This document shows positions 44,472 through 51,963 of a DNA stretch of 64,000 nucleotides, one piece after another. A program made the translations under genes and the position numbers. The notes below the pieces were generated by a model. That model did no database searches. It saw nothing but the letters and a program-made list of their open reading frames with translations, and was not told where the DNA came from. Numbering within the stretch: the first letter of the stretch is position 1; every line of letters begins with the position of its first letter. The stretch is from Lachnospiraceae bacterium (lineage in GTDB: Bacteria; Bacillota; Clostridia; Lachnospirales; Lachnospiraceae). Location of the stretch: assembly GCA_024691305.1 (NCBI GenBank), contig JAILNS010000031.1:172475-236474 (forward strand). Direction: 5' to 3'.

Positions 44472-46895
44472 ATGAGACGAAATCTAAAAGTCCCGGCGCT
44501 CATAATGACATTCGTGATGTGTTTAAGTCTGTGTGCATGTCAGTCAGACACTGATACTGCAGGTGAGACACAAACAGCGACCGAAACCCAGTCAAACGAA
44601 ACAACCGAAGAAACTCCTGATACCGATACACAGGATACAGGCAGTGAAGAAAAAACAGAAGAAGCTTCGGTAGAAAAAACAGAAGATATGACAGCAATCG
44701 AGGAGGCACTTGATCTTTCCAGGATGAATGCCGAGTGGACATACAGCGATTCCGATGATGCATGGACATTGTCTGTTGTAACGGCTGTGACTAAGCCCGA
44801 GATCGAAGACGAACAGGGCGTGTCGATATGCGTTCCCGGTGCCTATGTCAAGGGCGTAGATACTGACGGCGACGGTGAAGCTGATGAGACGAGCGGAACC
44901 GTAAACGGCACACTTGTGATAGATTACGATGCTTCTGTTACAAGCACCAACGGTCAGGTTTATACAGCGCAGACTGCACCTGTGATCGTGAATACAGGGG
45001 CAGCAGGCTACAGTGAACAGACCAATCAGACAGCTTCATCCACCTATGCTGCAGAAGGATATATCAATGTCGCATGCGGAAACAGAGGTAAGCAGAGTAC
45101 TCTTTCCGACGGAACATACACCGGAGATGCACCGTCGTGTCTTGTGGACCAGAAGAATGCGGTAAGATTCGTAAAATACAATATTTTACTTGGTAATCTT
45201 CCGGGCAGTGTTGATTATTTCGTATCAACAGGCGGATCGGGAGGCGGAGCACATGCGACGATGCTTGCGGCAACTTCCGATAATCCGGATTTCTATGATT
45301 ATGAGATAGAGGTCGGAGCCGTAGGTGTGTATAAAGACGAAAACGGAAACTATATCACAAGCGTAACAATAGACGGAGAAGAAGTTTCCTTATCCGACGG
45401 TATGTGGGGATGTATGGCATACAGTGCCATAACATCTCTTGCAGAAGCCGATATAGCAATGGCTTTTGAATATTATATGGATACCACATACAGTTTCAAT
45501 ACAGATTTCCAGAAACAGACTGCAGAGTATTTCGCAGCCGAATATATGGAATATATAAACTCCAAGAACCTCTCAGTTTCCGAGGAAGCGGTAGGATATG
45601 ATATAGACGGTGACGGAAAAGTAGGCGGAACAGTAGCTCTTACCATAGAATACGATGCACAAGGGCATGCGGACACAAACGGATATTATGGAACATATGT
45701 AGACATGTATCTGGGAGAGTTTGAGGACAGTCTTAACGATTATCTGGCAAGGCTGGATTATACGGAAGACTGGACATGGTTTGACACGGACGGATCGGCA
45801 ATGTCTGATGATGAAGTCGCATCCATGACAAGTGAAGACCGTGCAATGGCATTCATCGAGGGCCGCTATGCAAAAGGCAGCACAGGCAGCGCGGGAGGAA
45901 TGGGCGGCCCCGGTGGTGGCATGGGCGGTGGTCCCGGCGGTGACAGTGCAGGCGGACCTCCCGATATGCGAAGCGGTGGTCCCGGTGGTGACAGTGCAGG
46001 CGGACCTCCCGATATGGGAAGCGGTGGTCCCGGTGGTGACAGTGAGGGTGGCGCACCTGATATGAGTGGCGAGGCACCTTCGGATATGAGTGGCGAGGCA
46101 CCTTCTTATATGAGCGGGGAAGCACCTTCGGATATGAGTGGAGAAGCACCTTCGGATATGAGTGGATCCGAATCGGGAACTACAGAAGAGGTCGGAACCC
46201 CTGATGCAGGTACCACACAGTCTGCTTCAAGTAAGACCAACTCAGCAAACTATTCATCTTTTGAAGAGATGCTTGAAGCATATCAGGCTGATATAGCAGA
46301 GGTAGAAGCCGGAGATGATTACGGAAATAACATAGTGGAACTCTACGATCCTACCAATTATATCGGAGCGGAAGGAACCAATAACCCGACATGGGCAAGG
46401 ATACTTATGGGCGCATCGGAAGGTGATATATCAATGTTTAATTCACTGAACCTTCAGATCGCATGGCTGAATGCGGGAACGGATGCCGAGATAGAATGGC
46501 AGTGGAACGGAGGACATGTTCCTTCGGAGATACTCGGTGATTCACTTGCTCTGTATGTAGATATGATGTATGGCGAATATGTTGACGGAGCAGTCAAAGT
46601 CACCAAGGAAGCAGCAGTGGGACAGACCACAAACGGTACGGAAACGGAAGCGACAGGAACCGATATATCGGACTGGGTAAGTTATGACAGTGATAACGGT
46701 GTAAGTTTCTCGGTAGCAGATGCCGTAGCATATCGTACCTCCGGAGCAAGCAAGGCTATCCCGGGATTTGATGTAATGGATTACGGACAGGAAGATTACG
46801 TATTCGGAAGTTCTGCTTCGGATGCCCGTCATTGGGACAAATACGTACTCAAGGTATTTGAAGAGAATGCGGATGTGTTGTCCGATCTGTTTTAG
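44472..46895 (+). CDS. Tannase subtype B-like alpha/beta hydrolase lipoprotein
   Basis: ATG 44472 after AAAGGAGGAG; 807 residues with a lipoprotein signal (SLCAC). The region from about residue 190 matches subtype B tannase: VACGNRGKQST, then VDQKNAVRFVKYN, then the nucleophile Ser256 in GGSGGGAHA, and a C-terminal His682 in WNGGHVP. A Gly/Pro/Asp-rich stretch of about 90 residues with two kinds of repeats interrupts the domain (about residues 485-570). The first 70 residues are a Thr/Glu-rich linker. It probably cleaves aromatic or phenolic esters at the cell surface. A terminator follows. Confidence 0.78.
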   Translation: MRRNLKVPALIMTFVMCLSLCACQSDTDTAGETQTATETQSNETTEETPDTDTQDTGSEEKTEEASVEKTEDMTAIEEALDLSRMNAEWTYSDSDDAWTLSVVTAVTKPEIEDEQGVSICVPGAYVKGVDTDGDGEADETSGTVNGTLVIDYDASVTSTNGQVYTAQTAPVIVNTGAAGYSEQTNQTASSTYAAEGYINVACGNRGKQSTLSDGTYTGDAPSCLVDQKNAVRFVKYNILLGNLPGSVDYFVSTGGSGGGAHATMLAATSDNPDFYDYEIEVGAVGVYKDENGNYITSVTIDGEEVSLSDGMWGCMAYSAITSLAEADIAMAFEYYMDTTYSFNTDFQKQTAEYFAAEYMEYINSKNLSVSEEAVGYDIDGDGKVGGTVALTIEYDAQGHADTNGYYGTYVDMYLGEFEDSLNDYLARLDYTEDWTWFDTDGSAMSDDEVASMTSEDRAMAFIEGRYAKGSTGSAGGMGGPGGGMGGGPGGDSAGGPPDMRSGGPGGDSAGGPPDMGSGGPGGDSEGGAPDMSGEAPSDMSGEAPSYMSGEAPSDMSGEAPSDMSGSESGTTEEVGTPDAGTTQSASSKTNSANYSSFEEMLEAYQADIAEVEAGDDYGNNIVELYDPTNYIGAEGTNNPTWARILMGASEGDISMFNSLNLQIAWLNAGTDAEIEWQWNGGHVPSEILGDSLALYVDMMYGEYVDGAVKVTKEAAVGQTTNGTETEATGTDISDWVSYDSDNGVSFSVADAVAYRTSGASKAIPGFDVMDYGQEDYVFGSSASDARHWDKYVLKVFEENADVLSDLF
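45927..46070 (+). repeat. 48-bp in-frame tandem repeat, three copies
   Basis: Three copies of a 48-bp unit start at 45927, 45975 and 46023, coding for GGPGGDSAGGPPDMRS-like 16-residue units. The first two are nearly identical; the third is diverged. Confidence 0.9.
46059..46166 (+). repeat. 24-bp in-frame tandem repeat, about 4.5 copies
   Basis: GATATGAGTGGCGAGGCACC-type units every 24 bases code for DMSGEAPS. They follow directly on the 48-bp repeats. Confidence 0.9.
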
Positions 46896-46930
46896 AGGAT
46901 GTTAACTGACCGAATTCGGTTTTCTCTCCC

Positions 46931-46968
46931 GAGTCCCTCTTTCATACGTGGAAGAGGGGCTCTTTTTT
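46931..46968 (+). terminator. Strong Rho-independent terminator after the tannase-like gene
   Basis: GAGTCCCTCTT pairs with AAGAGGGGCTC (one wobble) around a 10-base loop, followed by TTTTTT. Part of it (GAAGAGGGGCTCTTTTT) is copied at 47398-47414. Confidence 0.9.
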
Positions 46969-46974
46969 GCATGT

Positions 46975-47013
46975 GTATACCCTGGCGGGAAGTTTTTCCT
47001 CTCCAGGGTATAC
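46975..47013. repeat. Perfect 11-bp inverted repeat at the edge of the 83-bp array
   Basis: GTATACCCTGG and CCAGGGTATAC are exact complements, 17 bases apart. The second arm begins the series of GTATAC sites of the tandem array. Confidence 0.85.
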
Positions 47014-47263
47014 AATTTGGCTTGTTCCCGGCCGTTTGAGTCCTGAATTTAAGAATTGTATGCCTTTTTTGAAAGTATCTTTGCTGTAGGGTATACAATT
47101 TTCTTTCAAAATAGTGAGACAAGGTTTAGCGGACAGAAATCTATGACTTTTTTGGAACTTTCTTTGTTGTAAGGTATACAACTCACTTTTTACCATCGAT
47201 GGACAAGTATCAGCAGGGTGAAAAGTATGCCTTTTTTTGCATAATTTACACTGTAAGGTATAC
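47014..47263. repeat. Degenerate 83-84-bp tandem repeat array, three units
   Basis: GTATAC ends each unit at 47096, 47179 and 47263, giving unit lengths of 83, 83 and 84. The last 40 bases are best conserved (TATGCCTTTTTTG, then TTTGCTGTARGGTATAC), the first half is variable. The units shift reading frame relative to each other, which argues against a coding role. The whole gap 46896-47550 (655 bp) holds this array, the terminator, the hairpin and the 13-bp repeats, with no gene I can support. Confidence 0.8.
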
Positions 47264-47466
47264 TTCGTGGAAAACTTGAATTGCATAGACTTCGAGCGGG
47301 AAGACAGATTCAAATGGGCAGGGATTCAGATATGGAAGATGATTTTAAAATGGTCACAGGGTTACGGCGAATGGTAATGTACGATAAAACCATGATGAAG
47401 AGGGGCTCTTTTTGGGTTATAATAAATGGAAGGTTACGATGTAAGAATGACGGATATGTCAGAACT

Positions 47467-47518
47467 CATAACACCTAGCCATAACACCTAGCCATAACAC
47501 CTAGCCATAACACCTAGC
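47467..47518. repeat. 13-bp perfect tandem repeat, four copies
   Basis: CATAACACCTAGC is repeated four times without change, 33 bases before the next start codon. Confidence 0.97.
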
Positions 47519-47550
47519 ACGTAGTTCATAATACATCACAGGAGGAATAT

Positions 47551-48090
47551 ATGGGCATTTTTGATCCAAACAACAACAATGCAGGACAGACAGTAAAAGA
47601 GATCGTTTTAAGTTCGCTTCCGACCACACTTTCCCAGATGCAGGCCATGCCGGAAGCAGCACTTACCGACCCTTATGCGACAGCGGCACTTACTGTTGTT
47701 GCACTCAATGAGTATTCTATAGATAAGGAGATTGGAAAACAGATGCTCGATCTTTTAAACGGTCCTGACAATGTATCCAATTTTGACGAACAGTTTATGA
47801 AGGACCGGGCTATGGACGGGCATGATTATATAGCAAGATCATATTTTAAAGGCGCCACACCGGACAATAACTATACGCCCGATAAGCCTTATACCGTTAA
47901 GATCATGGAAAACTCTCACAGCAGGGATTCGGAAGGATACCTTATACTGTGGATATATTCAGGCGGTGCGGATTCGCCGCGTGAGATCCAGCTTAGATTA
48001 AAACCCTCTACAAACCAGTGGTTTGCAACAGGGTGGAGAGGACTTCTTACGGGAATCCGTACCCCCAAGGCGGCCGATCCCTGGGCGTAG
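47551..48090 (+). CDS. Conserved protein of unknown function, DUF6935-like
   Basis: 179 residues after CAGGAGGA. The C-terminal half has beta strands (YLILWIYSGGADSPREIQLR) and the ending RTPKAADPWA, which I recall from a family of short Firmicute proteins annotated DUF6935; that name should be treated as tentative. The N-terminus begins GIFDPNNNNAGQT, suited to flexible linking. No signal peptide. The gene sits between two short tandem repeats. Confidence 0.65.
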   Translation: MGIFDPNNNNAGQTVKEIVLSSLPTTLSQMQAMPEAALTDPYATAALTVVALNEYSIDKEIGKQMLDLLNGPDNVSNFDEQFMKDRAMDGHDYIARSYFKGATPDNNYTPDKPYTVKIMENSHSRDSEGYLILWIYSGGADSPREIQLRLKPSTNQWFATGWRGLLTGIRTPKAADPWA

Positions 48091-48107
48091 AGACAAGGCA
48101 AAAAAAG

Positions 48108-48186
48108 AGTTTTGGTCAGGGACGAGGTGAATAGGAGTTTTAGTCACGGACGAGATGAATAGGAGTTTTAGTCACAGACAGATGGC
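48108..48186. repeat. 28-bp tandem repeat, about 2.7 copies
   Basis: AGTTTTRGTCASGGACGAGR-type units start at 48108, 48136 and 48164. They fill the gap between two small genes. Confidence 0.9.
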
Positions 48187-48195
48187 AGGATCAAT

Positions 48196-48495
48196 ATGAC
48201 AGATAAACAGAAAGAATGGACGATCGCAAAAGGTGAACTCATAAAAGAACTCACTGCACTCGGATTTCATGAAGAACTGGGTGAATTGATCGCAAAGCAG
48301 CTTGGAAGTCCCAAGGCAATGAGGCGCATGACATCATATCTGTATAACGTTAGGCCACAGAGTGAAGAACTGGTCGTGGATGAGATGCTTGCCATAAGCA
48401 GTGATATTGCTGCATGGAAAGCCAAAAAAGAAAGTGAAGCCGCAAATGCCGGTTATAACGAATTACTCTATTTTGGCCTGGGCACAGAGGAATAA
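48196..48495 (+). CDS. Conserved hypothetical helical protein, 99 residues
   Basis: All-helical, charged, cytoplasmic. Contains GFHEELGELIAKQLGSPKAM and a MRRMTSYLYNVRP segment. No known motif recognised. It ends five bases before the sirtuin gene, so the two are likely co-transcribed. Confidence 0.65.
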   Translation: MTDKQKEWTIAKGELIKELTALGFHEELGELIAKQLGSPKAMRRMTSYLYNVRPQSEELVVDEMLAISSDIAAWKAKKESEAANAGYNELLYFGLGTEE

Positions 48496-48500
48496 GTAAT

Positions 48501-49301
48501 ATGCTTTTGCCTGATTTTAATTCCGAACGTGAAAAAGAAAAATATTTCCGGAGTCTTAATGATGAGCAAAAGATCGATGCTTTAAATGAGATGATATCGG
48601 ATACAGAGCATATAGCGTTCCTTGGGGGAGCAGGAGTTTCGACCGAGAGCGGTATACCGGATTTCAGAAGCAAGGACGGACTCTACCACAGGAAGGATAA
48701 GAAGTTTGGCAGGTATAAGCCGGAATACCTGTTGAGTTATGATTGTCTCGACAACAGACCTTCGGTGTTCTTTGATTATTTCCGTAATAATCTGGACTGC
48801 AGGAAGATTAAACCGAATGACGCACATAAGAAACTTGCCGAAATGGAAAAGGCCGGTAAACTTGACGGAGTCATCACCCAGAATATAGACGGACTTCATC
48901 AAAAGGCCGGGAGCAGGAAGGTATGGGAGATACACGGGAGTGCACTGAGAAGTTACTGTGTCAGTTGTCATACAGAGTACGGAGAAGATTTTATTTTTGA
49001 AAATAAAGAGGATGTTCCGCACTGTCCGGCATGCGGGAAAATGGTACGTCCGGATGTGACATTGTACGGAGAGTTTCTGCCGCAAAGAGCATACGAGGAA
49101 GCGGTCGCACTGATACGTTATTCTGATCTGCTCATCATAGGCGGAACTTCTTTGGAAGTGGGATCCGCAGCACAACTGGCGCATATGTATCATGGCAAAT
49201 ATATGGTTATAATCAACAAGGGCAAGACTAAAATGGAGGGAAAGGCAGATCTTGTTTTTCATGACAGCATAGGAAAAGTCATGAACATGATCGAAATCTG
49301 A
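48501..49301 (+). CDS. cobB: Sir2-family NAD-dependent protein deacylase
   Basis: 266 residues. NAD-binding GAGVSTESGIPDFRS, catalytic His in EIHGSAL, and QNIDGLH are clear. A zinc ribbon is present (CVSCHTEY and CPACGKM). Class U/III-like. It uses NAD, whose salvage genes are also in this window, and removes acetyl or related groups from lysines. Confidence 0.95.
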   Translation: MLLPDFNSEREKEKYFRSLNDEQKIDALNEMISDTEHIAFLGGAGVSTESGIPDFRSKDGLYHRKDKKFGRYKPEYLLSYDCLDNRPSVFFDYFRNNLDCRKIKPNDAHKKLAEMEKAGKLDGVITQNIDGLHQKAGSRKVWEIHGSALRSYCVSCHTEYGEDFIFENKEDVPHCPACGKMVRPDVTLYGEFLPQRAYEEAVALIRYSDLLIIGGTSLEVGSAAQLAHMYHGKYMVIINKGKTKMEGKADLVFHDSIGKVMNMIEI

Positions 49302-49329
49302 AAGATAGGTTTTATCGGAAAGGAAAAAA

Positions 49330-49644
49330 ATGTTAAAGATCTACGGAAGCAAAATGTGTCCTGACTGCAGGGAATGTAAGAGGAATTTTGATGCAAACGG
49401 AATCGAGTATGAGTTTTTGGATATAACGGAATCATTAAGACATTTAAAGGATTTTCTTATCTTAAGAGACTCCGATCCGGTATTTGACAGACTAAAAGCC
49501 ATCCATGATATAGGGCTTCCCGGGATAGTAAAAGAAGACGGCGAAGTATTTACGGACTGGGAAGGATATCTTACGGAAAAGGGGTTGCCCATAACATACG
49601 GGGAAACCGGACAGGCCTGCAGCATAGATCATAAGGGGTGCTAG
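49330..49644 (+). CDS. Glutaredoxin-like protein with CPDC motif
   Basis: 104 residues, thioredoxin fold with CPDCRECK at the start and the cis-Pro region GLPGIV. A terminal Cys pair is near the end (ACSIDHKGC). Likely a thiol-disulfide protein of the cytoplasm. RBS GGAAAGGA. Confidence 0.8.
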   Translation: MLKIYGSKMCPDCRECKRNFDANGIEYEFLDITESLRHLKDFLILRDSDPVFDRLKAIHDIGLPGIVKEDGEVFTDWEGYLTEKGLPITYGETGQACSIDHKGC

Positions 49645-49646
49645 AG

Positions 49647-49823
49647 ATGTTTGAAACCTGGTATTACGAAGTTGTGAGCATAGACGGAGATTATGCGAAT
49701 CTAAAGCGTACCGATATGGAATCCGATGATCTTAAACTGGTCGCAAGGGCACTTCTCCCGGCAGATATACGGGAAGGAAGTAAGTTAAAATACGAGATGA
49801 TGCAGTATCAGCCGGTGGAATAA
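49647..49823 (+). CDS. Small DUF3006-like protein, 58 residues
   Basis: ATG 49647, eight bases after AAGGGG, is preferred to GTG 49638. The pattern DGDYANLKR, then ALLPADIREGSKL resembles small OB-fold-like DUF3006 proteins. The next gene is convergent and ends four bases away. Function unknown. Confidence 0.6.
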   Translation: MFETWYYEVVSIDGDYANLKRTDMESDDLKLVARALLPADIREGSKLKYEMMQYQPVE

Positions 49824-49826
49824 ATA

Positions 49827-50933
49827 TCAGATCGGTAAATGACAGAATCTGTTGATAGTGCTTACGATCTGTACGGGATCGTAGGGTTTTGCAAGATGAG
49901 CATTCATTCCGCTTTCCATGGATTCCCTGATATCATCATCCCTTGAATTTGCACTGAGCGCGATTATGGGAAGTTCATCCTCAGAACAGCCGGGAAGTTC
50001 ACGGATCAGGCGGGTGGCATCAAAGCCGTTTGTTTTTTTCATCTGGATGTCCATCAGGACTATGTTATAGAATCCTTCGGGATGAGAGCAGATCATCTCA
50101 TAAGCAGGCATTCCGTCGTCTACGGTTTCAACTTCAAATCCCGCTTCTTCTAAGATCGTCTGAAGGAGTATCTGGTTGATCTCGTTATCCTCAGCGACAA
50201 GTACGCGATGGATTCCGGGATCGGTTTTGAACTGCGTATTACCGGTTTCGTCATTCAGGGTGCTATCCGGATCAGAGGATCCTTCAGCCGCTTTTTGTGC
50301 GATCGAAGCACGGTTTATCTCAACGAGATCATCGATGAGAGCGATCATGTTATCCGATGCGCCGTCTGCCTTCTCCAAATATTCGATAAGAAGTGAGGGA
50401 TCATCCTTGTGACCGAGCGCAAGTTTGATAAAATTGCTTATGGCGTTCATCGGAGTCAGAAGTTCATGTGACATCCTGAAAAAGAAACTGGATCTGGCTT
50501 TCATCGCAAGATGTTTTTCGGTTATATCCATAAGGAATACATAGTAGAGATCACCGTAATCTTCGGAATGGCTGAAATGTCCGTAGTCGTCGATCCATCT
50601 GGTTTTGCCGTCACGCGTGGTGATACGGTATTCGACATGGTCCAAACTTCCGTGCTTCCCTTCAACCTGGGCATCTATGGAATCCTGCACCTTGGAGAAA
50701 TCGTCCGGATGTACCATGCCGGTAAAGGTATAACCGGTAAGCTCCTTAAATTCATCAAGAGTATCGCACTTATAGATATCAAGTATCACGTTGTTTATGA
50801 AGATGATATCCCTGTTTTCGTTTTCCTGGTATATGACAAATCCGCCGGGAATATGTTCTGCAAATTCTCTGATGATCGGAAGTGTTTTTTTGGTAAGGAC
50901 AAACTCGTTTAATTCAAAATCATTTGTATTCAT
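49827..50933 (-). CDS. PAS-HisKA-receiver protein lacking the ATPase domain
   Basis: Start at 50933 (MNTNDFELNE); a longer open frame upstream has no plausible protein sequence. The 368-residue protein has a PAS domain (about 25-140), a HisKA-like helix pair with His in FFRMSHELLTPMNAIS, a short polar linker with no N, G1 or G2 boxes, and a receiver domain (about 235-365) with Asp in VLMDIQMKK. Without HATPase_c it cannot autophosphorylate. It may accept phosphate from, or dimerise with, another kinase. Reading frame is intact. Confidence 0.85.
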   Translation of the reverse strand: MNTNDFELNEFVLTKKTLPIIREFAEHIPGGFVIYQENENRDIIFINNVILDIYKCDTLDEFKELTGYTFTGMVHPDDFSKVQDSIDAQVEGKHGSLDHVEYRITTRDGKTRWIDDYGHFSHSEDYGDLYYVFLMDITEKHLAMKARSSFFFRMSHELLTPMNAISNFIKLALGHKDDPSLLIEYLEKADGASDNMIALIDDLVEINRASIAQKAAEGSSDPDSTLNDETGNTQFKTDPGIHRVLVAEDNEINQILLQTILEEAGFEVETVDDGMPAYEMICSHPEGFYNIVLMDIQMKKTNGFDATRLIRELPGCSEDELPIIALSANSRDDDIRESMESGMNAHLAKPYDPVQIVSTINRFCHLPI

Positions 50934-51075
50934 ACGGTTCTCTTTCTGCATGTGAAAGGCGGTTAAGTCTTGCGATAAAACGAAGTTGCGGAAGTTTTTT
51001 GAGCGATAAAATTCAGCTTTTTTTATTATATAGGATAACCCCGTTTCTGTCATATACGGAGCAACGAAGATAAAT

Positions 51076-51945
51076 ATGGATTTTGACGGTTTTATAAAAG
51101 ATATTACAGATAAACAGTGGCAGGTATATGGTGTCGAGGTATATGAAAACGGAGAACTGATCCACAGTTTCGGCGATACAAAAGAGCATATATACGATAT
51201 ATACTCAGCGACTAAAAGCATACTTTCGATAGCTTTTGGAATTGCATACGACCGGGGACAGATCGGTATCGCAGATCCTTTGACTGAGCTTCTGCCCAAA
51301 GAATATATTGACCGGATGTCCTCAGCAAAAAAAGAACAGTGGAAAGCCATAACCATGGAAAGGCTTCTTACGATGTCAGTTGCGGATCTGCCGTTTAGAC
51401 CTGAAGGGGATGATTATCTTAAATATTCATTATCCTGCGATATTGCAGACCCGGGATGTAAGGAGTTTAATTATTCCAACATATCCGCATATCTTACAGG
51501 CGTAGCGCTTACACAGGCTCTTGGATGCGATCTTTCGGAGTTCATTAAACATGAGATATTAGAACCGCTAGGAATAAAGCGGTACGAACTCGGAAGGAGT
51601 CCGGAAGGATATTTTTACGGTGCTTCCAAGATGAAGATGAGCGTAAACGGACTCAGCAGGATAGGTTTACTCCTTGCAAACAAGGGAGAATTTGAAGGCA
51701 AAAAGATACTGTCCGAAGAATATGTAAGAAATGCAACTTCGATAAAGCAGATGAACAGGGAAGGCGGATATGGATATTTTATATGGAAATACCGCAATGG
51801 ATTCAGTATAAACGGAAAGTGGAAACAGAAGTGCTATGTACTGCCGGATGAAGGTCTTATAGTGACTTACCTCTCGCACATAGAAGATGATTCCAATGAC
51901 CTGCTTTACAGCATGGAGAAACACATCTTAGGCATATCAAAGTGA
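51076..51945 (+). CDS. Serine hydrolase of the beta-lactamase/PBP4* family
   Basis: 289 residues with SATK (Ser-x-x-Lys) in YSATKSILS, and YSN in FNYSNIS. No signal peptide, so it is probably a cytoplasmic esterase or peptidase-like class C homologue rather than a resistance enzyme. It is divergent from the PAS protein. Confidence 0.85.
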   Translation: MDFDGFIKDITDKQWQVYGVEVYENGELIHSFGDTKEHIYDIYSATKSILSIAFGIAYDRGQIGIADPLTELLPKEYIDRMSSAKKEQWKAITMERLLTMSVADLPFRPEGDDYLKYSLSCDIADPGCKEFNYSNISAYLTGVALTQALGCDLSEFIKHEILEPLGIKRYELGRSPEGYFYGASKMKMSVNGLSRIGLLLANKGEFEGKKILSEEYVRNATSIKQMNREGGYGYFIWKYRNGFSINGKWKQKCYVLPDEGLIVTYLSHIEDDSNDLLYSMEKHILGISK

Positions 51946-51963
51946 AAAATTTGGAGATGAATA

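Noticed and set aside
46942..47313. Minus-strand open frame of 123 codons with apparent internal repeats
   Set aside because: It lies over the 83-bp array. Equivalent peptides are read in different frames in neighbouring units and there is no ribosome binding site, so it is a by-product of the DNA repeat.
47467..47518. 13-bp repeats as a CRISPR array
   Set aside because: The repeats are direct and contiguous with no spacers, and no cas genes are present.
50934..51356. N-terminal extension of the PAS-receiver protein to 51356
   Set aside because: It runs antisense across the start of the serine hydrolase gene, has no recognisable domain, and a good start exists at 50933.
51076..51945. Beta-lactamase as an antibiotic resistance gene
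   Set aside because: No signal peptide and the sequence fits the wide serine hydrolase/esterase group; resistance is not supported.
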